64,000 nucleotides of DNA, from contig NZ_CP109473.1 in assembly GCF_036227405.1 (NCBI RefSeq), positions 3,224,001 to 3,288,000 of the forward strand, written 5' to 3'. Shown here one piece after another: positions 27,022 through 36,049 of the stretch. The notes beneath the pieces were generated by a model, which had not been told where the DNA came from, made no database searches, and saw only the letters and a program-made list of their open reading frames with translations. Position 1 is the stretch's first letter, and the number at the start of each line of letters is the position of its first letter. Source of the DNA: Streptomyces sp. NBC_01460 (lineage in GTDB: Bacteria > Actinomycetota > Actinomycetes > Streptomycetales > Streptomycetaceae). Position numbers and translations under genes: made by a program.

Positions 27022-27056
27022 AGCCCCCACCACCCGCGAAGGGGATGGTGGGGGCT
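27022..27056. terminator. Terminator between nagE2 and a convergent gene
   Basis: AGCCCCCACCA and TGGTGGGGGCT form an 11-bp stem. It lies 22 bp after nagE2 and 24 bp from the stop of the convergent hydrolase gene, so it can act in both directions. Confidence 0.8.
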
Positions 27057-27079
27057 TCGCCGTTCGTCGTGCCCGGGTC

Positions 27080-27832
27080 CTAGATCTCGTACACCGCGCC
27101 GGGGGCCGCCAGCTCGACCGGCCCGTCGTAGGCCCCGCGCGCGTCGGCGAGGTTGCGGTCGGCGTCCGTCCACGGCGGGATGTGGGTGAGGACGAGGCGT
27201 CCCGCTCCGGCGCCGGCGGCGTACTCGCCCGCCTCGCGGCCGTTGAGGTGGAGGTCGGGGATGTCCTCCTTGCCGTCGACGAACGACGCTTCGCAGAGGA
27301 ACAGGTCGGATCCCTCGGCGAGTTCGGCCAGCGCGTCGCAGGTACCGGTGTCGCCGGAGTACGTGAGGGTGCGCCCGCCGTGCTCGATCCTGATGCCGAA
27401 GGTGTCGACCGGGTGGCGGAGCTTCTCCGTACGGACCGAGAAGGGGCCGATCTCGAACGATCCGGACTTCAGCGTGTGGAAGTCGAAGACCTCCCCCATC
27501 GCGTGGTCGGACGGGGTGTCGGCGTGGGCCGTGGTCAGCCGCTGCTCGGTGCCCTCGGGTCCGTACACGGGGATGGCGGCGGGGCGTCCCCCGTCGAAGC
27601 GGTAGTAGCGGACGACGAAGTACGCGCACATGTCGATGCAGTGGTCGGCATGGAGGTGGCTGAGGAAGATGGCGTCGAGGTCGTAGAGACCTACATGGCG
27701 CTGCAGCTCGCCCAGGGCGCCGTTGCCCATGTCGAGGAGCAGCCGGAAGCCGTCGGCCTCTACGAGGTAGCTCGAGCATGCCGAACCCGTGGAGGGGAAC
27801 GAGCCGGAGCAGCCGACGACGGTGAGCTTCAT
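27080..27832 (-). CDS. Metallo-beta-lactamase-fold hydrolase
   Basis: A 250-residue cytoplasmic hydrolase of the MBL fold. The metal motif is HLHADH (H59, H61, D63, H64), followed by the second cluster GGRTLTYSGDTGTCD and a late histidine in LVLTHIPPWTD. The layout (TVVGCSGSFPSTGSACSSYL at the N-terminus) is that of the RNase Z-like/cyclic phosphodiesterase branch, conserved in Streptomyces, but the substrate cannot be told. ATG 27832 is the natural start; longer frames upstream are not needed. Confidence 0.88.
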   Translation of the reverse strand: MKLTVVGCSGSFPSTGSACSSYLVEADGFRLLLDMGNGALGELQRHVGLYDLDAIFLSHLHADHCIDMCAYFVVRYYRFDGGRPAAIPVYGPEGTEQRLTTAHADTPSDHAMGEVFDFHTLKSGSFEIGPFSVRTEKLRHPVDTFGIRIEHGGRTLTYSGDTGTCDALAELAEGSDLFLCEASFVDGKEDIPDLHLNGREAGEYAAGAGAGRLVLTHIPPWTDADRNLADARGAYDGPVELAAPGAVYEI

Positions 27833-28006
27833 GGAGCGTGAACCTCCGAGGCCTGGGAACGGGGAGGGTTCGTGCGGTTCGTCGAGCGTAAGGCGCGAAA
27901 CAGCTGGTCGCTCCTCCACGGCCTGCCGTTGTGGGGGAACTCACCTGTGCTGTCACCGGTTCGATGGAAGGCCGGGTGCCGTGCGGCGCGCCGGTACGGT
28001 CGGTGC

Positions 28007-28477
28007 ATGAACTCGTGGTGGTGGGCGGCACTGGCCGTCGTTGTCCTGCTGGCGCTCGTGGCGTCGGTCTCCGATGCGCGGGGGCGTGGTGGCCGTGGTC
28101 CGCGGCGTCCGGGTGGGCGGACGCGTCCGCCGGGGCGTGCTCCCGAGCGGAAGAGGGGGCGGCCGCACGGGGTTCCGCGGCCCGGGGAGATCTGGTGGGC
28201 CGATGTGCCGTTCGAGGACGGGCCGGGGTCGAAGGACCGGCCGTGCCTGGTGCTGTCGGTGCGGGGTGGCACGGCGGTCGTCGCCAAGATCACGAGCAAG
28301 CATCATGAGGAGCGGCCCGGGGTGATCGCGTTGCCGCCCGGTTCGGTGGGTGACGCGCGGGGCCGGCAGAGCTTCCTGGAGACGGACGAGCTGCGGGACG
28401 TGGCGGTGTCGGGGTTCCGGCGGAAGGCGGGCGAGCTGGACCCGGGGGTGTGGGGTCGGGTGCGCGGCCTGGGGTGA
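28007..28477 (+). CDS. Membrane-anchored PemK/MazF-like protein
   Basis: A 156-residue protein. Residues 1-22 are a membrane anchor (NSWWWAALAVVVLLALVASV), residues 25-52 a basic Arg/Gly/Pro linker, and from about residue 60 a PemK/MazF domain starts at RPGEIWWADVPFEDG and continues KDRPCLVLS. MazF proteins are soluble RNases with an adjacent antitoxin gene. Here there is no antitoxin gene on either side and the domain is tethered to the membrane, so a toxin role is doubtful. No ribosome site is clear; ATG 28007 is used. Confidence 0.75.
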   Translation: MNSWWWAALAVVVLLALVASVSDARGRGGRGPRRPGGRTRPPGRAPERKRGRPHGVPRPGEIWWADVPFEDGPGSKDRPCLVLSVRGGTAVVAKITSKHHEERPGVIALPPGSVGDARGRQSFLETDELRDVAVSGFRRKAGELDPGVWGRVRGLG

Positions 28478-28483
28478 GCATGC

Positions 28484-28524
28484 GGGAGGCGCGGGGCGGG
28501 ATGTCCTCCCGCCCCGCGCCTCCC
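28484..28524. terminator. Bidirectional hairpin between PemK-like gene and cysM
   Basis: GGGAGGCGCGGGGCGGGA and its exact complement form an 18-bp stem with a 5-nt loop, 6 bp after one stop and 29 bp after the convergent cysM stop. Confidence 0.85.
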
Positions 28525-28553
28525 GGTGCCGGCCGTGTCGTGCGTGAGCGGGT

Positions 28554-29782
<1,229 letters not shown>

Positions 29783-29835
29783 GGCGTGGGCTCCTGTCGA
29801 AAGCGGGGAGGTGGCGTGGGGCGCGCGTTTGTGTG

Positions 29836-29849
29836 CCCCCGCGCGGGGG
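29836..29849 (-). promoter_or_regulatory. G+C hairpin in the cysO leader (possible attenuator)
   Basis: Between the leader peptide and cysO, CCCCC and GGGGG enclose GCGC at 29836-29849. It may be part of an attenuator, but there is no T-run and other pairings are possible, so this is tentative. Confidence 0.3.
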
Positions 29850-29894
29850 TGGTGCGTACGTGGTGCGCTCGGGCCGCGGCTCTGGCCGGGCGGT

Positions 29895-30008
29895 TCACGG
29901 GCAGGCGGCAGCCGGACACATCGCGCTGGAGAGCCTGCACAGGTCGACGTGCAGCCGCGCGACGAGCAGCATGCCCGGCGTCTTGTCGCTCACGTCATGG
30001 GGAACCAT
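29895..30008 (-). CDS. Cysteine-sensing leader peptide upstream of cysO
   Basis: A 37-residue ORF. The C-terminal half carries the HVDLxRxxSAxC motif of the Streptomyces sulfur-gene leader peptides (HVDLCRLSSAMC) plus a final cysteine: C24, C31 and C36. Such uORFs make ribosomes stall when cysteinyl-tRNA is scarce and so control the downstream genes. It ends 112 bp before cysO. On the minus strand TACGAT ends 6 bp before the ATG and there is no Shine-Dalgarno sequence, so the ORF may be leaderless, as reported for mycobacterial cysteine uORFs. Confidence 0.75.
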   Translation of the reverse strand: MVPHDVSDKTPGMLLVARLHVDLCRLSSAMCPAAACP

Positions 30009-30127
30009 GCGCTCATCGTATCGATTCCCTACCCCGAACCCGGAGTGTGATCCCACATGCTGGATGGTGAGCGTTCGCCAGTCGGACATGCGGCGGGAGC
30101 CGGTGGTTCCGGATCCGCCCTCGGAGG

Positions 30128-30562
30128 TCAGGCCGCCGGGGGGTACGCCTCGACGATCTCGACCTCTTCCTCGGTGATCTCGCCGTCCACGATGCGGTAC
30201 GAGCGGAACTGGAAGGGTCCGGCGTCGTCGGTGTCCGCGGTGGAGACCAGCACGTAGTGGGCGCCGGGCTCGTTGGCGTAGGTGAGGTCGGTGCGGGAGG
30301 GGTATGCCTCGGTCGCGGTGTGGGAGTGGTAGATGATCACCGGCTCCTCGTCGCGGTCGTCCATGTCGCGGTAGAGCTTCAGCAGGTCCGAGGAGTCGAA
30401 CTCGTAGAACGTGGGCGAGCGCGCGGCGTTGAGCATGGGGACGAAGCGTTCGGCGCGGCCCGTTCCTGCGGGGCCGGCGACGACGCCGCACGCCTCGTCG
30501 GGGTGGTCGGCGCGGGCGTGGGCGACGATCTGGTCGTGGAGCGCCTGGGTGAGGGTCAGCAT
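30128..30562 (-). CDS. mec: JAMM metalloprotease of the CysO pathway (Mec)
   Basis: A 144-residue zinc peptidase of the M67 (JAMM) family. The metal motif H-x-H-x10-D is HSHTATEAYPSRTD, with an upstream glutamate as base. In mycobacteria Mec+ cuts cysteine from the C-terminal glycine of CysO-Cys. Here it could also remove the extra MR from CysO. ATG 30562 is the start; the frame open further upstream belongs to the opposite reading of the permease. It is on the same strand as the leader peptide and cysO, 120 bp before the leader. Confidence 0.9.
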   Translation of the reverse strand: MLTLTQALHDQIVAHARADHPDEACGVVAGPAGTGRAERFVPMLNAARSPTFYEFDSSDLLKLYRDMDDRDEEPVIIYHSHTATEAYPSRTDLTYANEPGAHYVLVSTADTDDAGPFQFRSYRIVDGEITEEEVEIVEAYPPAA

Positions 30563-30581
30563 GGCGCCCAGGATAGACAGA

Positions 30582-30620
30582 CGGGCCCTCCCGTACCGAG
30601 GGGTGGTACGGAAGGGCCCG
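30582..30620 (-). terminator. Hairpin after the amino-acid permease
   Basis: CGGGCCCTCCCGTACC (30582-30597) and GGTACGGAAGGGCCCG (30605-30620) pair with one mismatch. It lies 56 bp after the permease stop, before the mec start. Confidence 0.75.
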
Positions 30621-30675
30621 GATGCCGGACAGGGCCGTTGGGGCGGCCGGTGTCCCGGAGGCGCCGTGGCGCGGG

Positions 30676-32106
30676 TCAGCGCTTGGCGAAGGCGGTGTTC
30701 TCGGGGTTGCGGGCCTTGAGCACCAGGTAGGAGACGCCGAGGAGGAGGCCCCACACCGGGGCGCAGTACAGCGAGATCCTGGCGTCCTTGTCGATGGCCA
30801 TCATGACGATGACGAGGGCGATGAACGCGAGGGCGAACCAGCTGCTGAAGGGTGCCCCGGGCGCCTTGAAGGTGGACTGGGGCAGTTCGCCGCGGTCGGC
30901 CTTGGCGCGGTAGCGGATCTGGCAGACGAGGATCATGATCCAGGCCCACATGCCGGAGATGGTCGCGAAGGAGACGACATAGTTGAAGGCGTCGCCCGGC
31001 CACTGGTAGTTGATCCAGACGCCGACGAGCATCAGCGCGGCGGAGAACGTGGTGCCGACGAGCGGGAGGCCGTTCTTCGTCAGCTTGGTGAAGGCCTTGG
31101 GGCCCTGGCCGTTGAGTGCGAGGTCGCGCAGCATGCGGCCGGTGGAGTACATGCCGGAGTTGCAGGAGGAGAGCGCGGCGGTGAGCACGACGAAGTTGAC
31201 GATCGCGGCGCCGATGCCGAGGCCCATCTCCTGGAACGCGGCGACGAAGGGCGAGACGCCCGGCTTGAAGGTGCTCCACGGGACCACGGAGAGGATCATG
31301 ATCAGCGCGCCGACGTAGAAGACGGCGATGCGCCACGGCACGGTGTTGATGGCCTTGGGCAGGACGGTCTTCGGGTCCTTGGACTCGCCCGCGGTGACGC
31401 CGACCAGCTCGACGGCGAGGAACGCGAACATCACGATCTGGAGGGTCATCAGCGTGCCGCTGATGCCTTCGGGGAAGAAGCCGCCGTCGTTCCACAGGTT
31501 GGCGACGGTCGCGGTGTCACCGGCGTCGGAGAAGCCGAGGGTGAGCACGCCGGCACAGATGAGGATCATGCCGAGGATCGCGGTGACCTTGACCATCGAG
31601 AACCAGAACTCGAGCTCGCCGAAGAGCTTCACCGAGATCAGGTTGGCGCCGTACAGAATGAAGGTGAACACCAGCGCGGACAGCCACTGCGGAATATCCC
31701 ACCAGTACGTCATATAGGTGGCCGCGGCGGTGACTTCGGTGATTCCGGTGACGACCCAGAAGAGCCAGTAGGTCCAGCCGGTGACGAATCCGAAGAACGG
31801 TCCGAGGAATTCACGCGCGTACTCCGAGAAGGAGCCGGACACCGGGCGGTACATGAGGAGTTCGCCCAGGGCGCGCATGATGAAGAAGATGACGAGGCCC
31901 GCGATGGCGTACGCCAGGATGAGGCTGGGCCCCGCCCTGTCGATGGCCTTGCCCGCGCCGAGGAAGAGCCCCGTGCCGATGGCTCCGCCGATGGCGATCA
32001 TCTGGATCTGGCGGGCTCCGAGGCCACGCTGGTAGCCCTCGCCCGCCGGGGCGTCGACGGCCTTCGGGCCGTCCGCCTGTCCGTTGTCGACCTGCGCCGA
32101 TGTCAT
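30676..32106 (-). CDS. Amino-acid permease (APC family)
   Basis: A 476-residue transporter with 12 predicted helices. The first-helix motif IGGAIGTGLFLGAGKAIDRAGP and the loop GELLMYRPVSGSFSEYA are those of the amino-acid transporter group that includes AnsP, AroP, ProY and CycA, proton-coupled importers. The N-terminal 27 residues are polar and cytoplasmic. The substrate cannot be decided here. It starts at ATG 32106; a palindrome at 32293 lies 187 bp upstream in a 314-bp gap. Confidence 0.88.
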   Translation of the reverse strand: MTSAQVDNGQADGPKAVDAPAGEGYQRGLGARQIQMIAIGGAIGTGLFLGAGKAIDRAGPSLILAYAIAGLVIFFIMRALGELLMYRPVSGSFSEYAREFLGPFFGFVTGWTYWLFWVVTGITEVTAAATYMTYWWDIPQWLSALVFTFILYGANLISVKLFGELEFWFSMVKVTAILGMILICAGVLTLGFSDAGDTATVANLWNDGGFFPEGISGTLMTLQIVMFAFLAVELVGVTAGESKDPKTVLPKAINTVPWRIAVFYVGALIMILSVVPWSTFKPGVSPFVAAFQEMGLGIGAAIVNFVVLTAALSSCNSGMYSTGRMLRDLALNGQGPKAFTKLTKNGLPLVGTTFSAALMLVGVWINYQWPGDAFNYVVSFATISGMWAWIMILVCQIRYRAKADRGELPQSTFKAPGAPFSSWFALAFIALVIVMMAIDKDARISLYCAPVWGLLLGVSYLVLKARNPENTAFAKR

Positions 32107-32420
32107 GGTGGTGCGCCTTTCTCCACGCCGATCCGCGCCGTCGTCGGCGTCGGATCAGGTCCTGATCCCCCCGGATATGGATGGAGTGCCGCCGGCGTTC
32201 GGCCGGCTCGTAGCGCCCCCGGGGACAGGGGTGGCGTCCCCGGGCGGTCGTGAAGATTTATCACGGGTACCCGGTGAGGCCACCGGTCATTATGTGGCGC
32301 ACGCCACAGGAAAAAGCGGACAAGAGTTTCCAGCCGCTGCAAAGAAGGCCATTCAGGTGACGGGATCGTTATTCGGATTTGAGCATCCGTTGAGCGAACC
32401 CGGCGGGCCCCGGTCATGCG
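32107..32420. other. Intergenic region upstream of the permease
   Basis: The 314 bp between the permease start and the DUF2017 stop hold no gene. I see a palindrome at 32293-32308 and a patch less rich in G+C around 32255-32380 (GAAGATTTATCAC, GGATCGTTATTCGG), which is where a promoter and regulator sites would lie. Confidence 0.5.
32293..32308. promoter_or_regulatory. Palindrome upstream of the amino-acid permease
   Basis: TGTGGCG and CGCCACA are exact inverted arms separated by CA. The position upstream of the permease start suggests a regulator site. No regulator gene is adjacent. Confidence 0.4.
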
Positions 32421-33008
32421 TCAGTCGGGCATCAGCGTTTCCACGAGCGTTTCCTGGAGTGCTCCGAGCCAGAGATAGGCCATCACCATCGGCTTGCGCG
32501 GATCGGTGTCGGGCAGCCGGTAGAGCGAGCCGTCCTGCCCCTCGTCCTCGTCGGACACCTCGAGGCGGGTGCCGATGGTGAGCCGGAGGTCGTTGAGCGA
32601 GCCCAGCCAGTGGTGGCACTCCTGGGTGGTGAGGGAGAGCACCGCGCCGCTGTCCGGGACGGGGGCGAGGGCGTCCAGCGACCGCACGACGGCGAGGGCG
32701 TCCTCGCGCTTGCGGGTGCGCAGGTCGTTCTCGGTGAAGCGGCGGAACTCGGCGGACGCCTCGCGCAGCTCCTTGTCCGCGTCGCCGTAGGCCTCGGGGA
32801 AGAGCCGGGCCAGGGCGGGGTCGGTGGGCGGTTCGCTGGGGCCCTCCGCGAACAGGGCGGCGAGCGGGTCCTCGCCCTCGGCGGGTTCGTCGCCGGGACC
32901 GATCAGTTCGAGCAGCTGGACGGCGAGGGAGCGCAGGATGGCGATCTCGACCTCGTCGAGGGCGACGGACGCGCCGCCGCCTGGGGTGGCCTCGAAGTGG
33001 CCGGCCAT
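32421..33008 (-). CDS. DUF2017 family protein
   Basis: A 195-residue acidic, helical protein of the DUF2017 family, found next to clpS in many actinobacteria. Recognisable stretches are VALDEVEIAILRSLAVQLLEL near the N-terminus and FRRFTENDLRTRKREDAL, with a C-terminal helix rich in Leu. Function unknown; the gene order clpS-DUF2017 is conserved, so a role connected with ClpS/ClpP proteolysis is possible. It starts 40 bp after the clpS stop, so the two probably share a transcript. Confidence 0.85.
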   Translation of the reverse strand: MAGHFEATPGGGASVALDEVEIAILRSLAVQLLELIGPGDEPAEGEDPLAALFAEGPSEPPTDPALARLFPEAYGDADKELREASAEFRRFTENDLRTRKREDALAVVRSLDALAPVPDSGAVLSLTTQECHHWLGSLNDLRLTIGTRLEVSDEDEGQDGSLYRLPDTDPRKPMVMAYLWLGALQETLVETLMPD

Positions 33009-33048
33009 GAATTCTCCGATGATGGGTCGGACGGAGGGCAGCGGTGGG

Positions 33049-33357
33049 TCAGTTGCGGTCCTGGGTCAGCGTGGCCCAGAGCCCGTAGCCGTGCATGGCC
33101 TGGACGTCGCGTTCCATCTCCTCGCGGCTGCCGCTGGAGACGACCGCGCGGCCCTTCTGGTGGACGTCGAGCATCAGCTTGTGCGCCTTGTCCTTCGAGT
33201 AGCCGAAGTAGGCCTGGAAGACATACGTCACATAGCTCATGAGGTTGACCGGGTCGTTGTGCACCAGCGTCACCCAGGGGACATCGGGCTCAGGGACGGC
33301 GAAGGTCTCCTCGGCCGATTCGGGACGTTCGATCTCTACGGGGGCAGCAACGCTCAC
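33049..33357 (-). CDS. clpS: ClpS, adaptor for the ClpAP/ClpCP protease
   Basis: A 102-residue adaptor that delivers N-degron substrates to Clp proteases. The core motif is [19 protein letters not shown] (about residue 29), with the substrate-pocket residues and the end of the helix [11 protein letters not shown]. The N-terminal 25 residues are a flexible extension as in other ClpS proteins. GTG 33357 is the only in-frame start with a normal length. It is divergent from pncB and is followed by DUF2017. Confidence 0.93.
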   Translation of the reverse strand: MSVAAPVEIERPESAEETFAVPEPDVPWVTLVHNDPVNLMSYVTYVFQAYFGYSKDKAHKLMLDVHQKGRAVVSSGSREEMERDVQAMHGYGLWATLTQDRN

Positions 33358-33445
33358 CTACCCCATGCTGCCACCAGAGGGGGGCCCGCGCACAAACGGC
33401 GCCCCCATCTCGTCACTTTGACGAATAGGGAGTAGCATCCCCGGC

Positions 33446-34774
33446 ATGAACTCAGCGGACCTTGGTCGTCGGGTCGGTGTCCCGTCGACCGCGCTCTTCA
33501 CCGACCAGTACGAGCTCACGATGGTGCAGGCGGCACTGAAGGCCGGCACCGCCGGCCGGCGCTCCGTCTTCGAGGCCTTCACCCGCCGGCTGCCCGAGGG
33601 CCGGCGCTACGGCGTCGTCGCGGGCACCGGGCGCGTGCTGGACGCGGTGGAGAACTTCCACTTCGACGACGAGATGCTCGGCTTCCTGCGCGACCAGAAG
33701 GTCGTGGACGGCCCCACCGTCGACTGGCTGGCCGACTACCGGTTCAGCGGCGACATCTGGGGTTACCCGGAGGGCGAGGTGTACTTCCCGGGCTCGCCGC
33801 TCCTGCGGGTCGAGGGCTCCTTCGCCGAGTGCGTGCTGCTGGAGACCGTGATCCTGTCGATCCTCAACCACGACTCGGCGATCGCCGCCGCCGCCTCCCG
33901 GATGTCGGCCGCCGCGGGCGGCCGCAGGCTGATCGAGATGGGCGCCCGGCGCACCCACGAGCTGTCGGCGGTGGCCTCGGCCCGTGCCGCGTACATCGGT
34001 GGCTTCCACACCACCTCTGACCTGGCGGCCGGCTTCCGGTACAACATCCCGACCGTCGGGACGAGCGCGCACGCCTTCACGCTCCTGCACGACAGCGAAC
34101 GCGACGCCTTCCAGGCGCAGGTGGATTCGCTGGGCCGGGGCACCTCGCTGCTGGTGGACACGTACGACGTGACCGAGGCCGTCCGCACGGCGGTGGAGGT
34201 CGCGGGGCCGGAGCTCGGCGCCGTACGCATCGACTCGGGCGACCTGCTGCTCGTCGCGCACCGGGTCCGCCAGCAGCTGGACGAGCTGGGGGCCACGGAG
34301 ACGAAGATCGTGGTGACGTCCGATCTGGACGAGTACGCGATCGCCTCGCTGGCCGCCGCGCCCGTCGACACGTACGGGGTGGGCACCCAGCTGGTCACCG
34401 GGAGCGGGCACCCGACGTGCTCCATGGTCTACAAGCTGGTGGCGCGGGCGCGGTCGGCCGATCCGGCCGACCCCCTGCTGCCGGTGGTGAAGAAGTCGCT
34501 GGGCGCGAAGTCGTCGAGGGGCGGCCGCAAGTGGGCGGCCCGCCGGCTGGACGCGTACGGGGTCGCCGAGGCGGAGGTCGTCGGCACCGGTGACGTCCCG
34601 CCGGAGCTGGCCGGCCGCCAGCTGCTGGTGGAGCTGGTCAGGGGCGGCGAGGTGGTCGCCCGGGAGCCGCTGGAGGCCGCGCGGGACCGGCACATCGCGG
34701 CGCGGGCGGGGCTCCCGATGTCGGCGATGCAGCTGTCCCGCGGGGAGCCGGTGCTGCCCACCGAGTACGTGTGA
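33446..34774 (+). CDS. pncB: Nicotinate phosphoribosyltransferase
   Basis: A 442-residue enzyme of the Preiss-Handler NAD salvage route, converting nicotinate and PRPP to nicotinate mononucleotide. It shows LFTDQYELTMVQAAL at the N-terminus, the active-site segment GTSAHAFTLLHD with the phosphorylated-histidine position, VRIDSGDL and the C-terminal MVYKLVARA. The length fits the family. The next gene, pncA, supplies nicotinate from nicotinamide, so the two work in series. Confidence 0.94.
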   Translation: MNSADLGRRVGVPSTALFTDQYELTMVQAALKAGTAGRRSVFEAFTRRLPEGRRYGVVAGTGRVLDAVENFHFDDEMLGFLRDQKVVDGPTVDWLADYRFSGDIWGYPEGEVYFPGSPLLRVEGSFAECVLLETVILSILNHDSAIAAAASRMSAAAGGRRLIEMGARRTHELSAVASARAAYIGGFHTTSDLAAGFRYNIPTVGTSAHAFTLLHDSERDAFQAQVDSLGRGTSLLVDTYDVTEAVRTAVEVAGPELGAVRIDSGDLLLVAHRVRQQLDELGATETKIVVTSDLDEYAIASLAAAPVDTYGVGTQLVTGSGHPTCSMVYKLVARARSADPADPLLPVVKKSLGAKSSRGGRKWAARRLDAYGVAEAEVVGTGDVPPELAGRQLLVELVRGGEVVAREPLEAARDRHIAARAGLPMSAMQLSRGEPVLPTEYV

Positions 34775-34947
34775 GGCGGGGCCCGGCCCCGGTGTCACGC
34801 TCCGAGGGCGGGACACCGTGCCGGTCCCGGTGCGAGAGCGGGTGCGTGTGCCCCCTCCCGCAGGGTGCGCCGAGTCTCTAGGCTCGGTGGCATCCCCGCC
34901 GTCGATGTCCGCCCGCCCCGTCCAACCCCCACCGAAGGACAACCGTC

Positions 34948-35532
34948 ATGCATCGCGCCTTGATCGTCGTCGACGTTCAGAACGACTTCTGCGAGGGCGG
35001 CAGCCTCGCGGTGGCGGGCGGCGCCGATGTCGCCGCCGCCATCACCGACCTGATCGGTGAGGCCCAGCCCGGATACAGCCATGTGGTGGCCACCCGCGAC
35101 CACCACATCGACCCCGGTGACCACTTCTCGGCGGCCCCGGACTTCGAGCACTCCTGGCCGCCGCACTGCGTCGCCGGCACGGAGGGCGTGGGCTTCCACC
35201 CCAACTTCGCCCCCGCCGTGGCGTCCGGCGCGATCGACACCGTCTTCGACAAGGGGGCGTACGCCGCGGCCTACAGCGGCTTCGAGGGCGTCGACGAGAA
35301 CGGGGTCGGGCTGGCCCAGTGGCTGCGGGACCGCTCCGTCACCGCCGTCGACGTCGTCGGCATCGCCACGGACCACTGCGTGCGGGCCACCGCCCTGGAC
35401 GCCGCCCGTGAGGGCTTCACCACGCACGTCCTGCTGGAGCTGACGGCCGGGGTCGCCGAGGGGACCACGGAACGGGCCCTGGAGGAGTTGCGGACCGCGG
35501 GTGTGGAGCTGTCGGGCAAGCCGGTCGTCTGA
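34948..35532 (+). CDS. pncA: Nicotinamidase
   Basis: A 194-residue isochorismatase-fold enzyme that hydrolyses nicotinamide to nicotinate. D9 in ALIVVDVQNDF, the metal-binding DHHIDPGDHF, the lysine in TVFDKGAYAAAYSGF, and the nucleophile cysteine in ATDHCVRATALDA are all present. PncA also activates pyrazinamide in mycobacteria. It is 173 bp behind pncB in the same direction; the gap is long enough for its own promoter, so an operon is likely but not certain. Confidence 0.94.
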   Translation: MHRALIVVDVQNDFCEGGSLAVAGGADVAAAITDLIGEAQPGYSHVVATRDHHIDPGDHFSAAPDFEHSWPPHCVAGTEGVGFHPNFAPAVASGAIDTVFDKGAYAAAYSGFEGVDENGVGLAQWLRDRSVTAVDVVGIATDHCVRATALDAAREGFTTHVLLELTAGVAEGTTERALEELRTAGVELSGKPVV

Positions 35533-35583
35533 TCCCCTCTTCTCCGGTCTCCCCGGCCCCTCCGCGGCCCCTCCCCGGCGCGC

Positions 35584-35928
35584 TCAGGCGGCCGGGCGGG
35601 CCGGTCCCGCGTATCCGGAGGTTCCCAGCAGCGCCCGTATCGGGTGCCAGAGCTCCTGGCCGGTCTGGGGCGCCGTCCGCCACAGCAGCCCGTCCGGGTG
35701 GTGCAGGACCGCCGTGATCTCGTCCGGTGTGGGCGGCTGGGCGTTGCCCCGGAGGTAGACGGCCCGCAGCCCGAGGTTGCGCAGCCTGGTCAGGGCGCGC
35801 GCCCGGTTCGCCGCGTGCACGAGCACCCGGACCGGCTCTCCGGGGCCGGATCCGCCGACCGGGCCGTTCAATGTCAGTGCCACCACCACGGTGCCGTTGG
35901 GCAACCTGCAGAAACCTCCGCCTGCCAT
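35584..35928 (-). CDS. Conserved hypothetical protein
   Basis: A 114-residue soluble protein, no signal peptide. Features seen: MAGGGFCRLPNGTVVVALTL at the N-terminus, an Arg/Ala/Leu-rich helix (AANRARALTRLRNLGL), VYLRGNAQPPTPDE and a Pro/Gly-rich tail. I do not recognise a domain. ATG 35928 has GGAG 8 nt upstream and is preferred over the ATG at 35988. Convergent with pncA (51 bp apart). Confidence 0.6.
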   Translation of the reverse strand: MAGGGFCRLPNGTVVVALTLNGPVGGSGPGEPVRVLVHAANRARALTRLRNLGLRAVYLRGNAQPPTPDEITAVLHHPDGLLWRTAPQTGQELWHPIRALLGTSGYAGPARPAA

Positions 35929-35988
35929 GCTTCGCACTCCCCCGTAAGACTTCGTGTCAATAAGGATCGGTAGGACGCACCTAAACAC

Positions 35989-36024
35989 GATCGGCCGCCG
36001 CCCGCTAGAGGGCGACGGCCGATC
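35989..36024 (-). terminator. Hairpin after the M6 protease
   Basis: GATCGGCCGCCGCCC (35989-36003) and GGGCGACGGCCGATC (36010-36024) pair with one mismatch, 26 bp after the protease stop. Confidence 0.8.
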
Positions 36025-36049
36025 ATGCTGTGACCAGGCGTTTTTCGGA

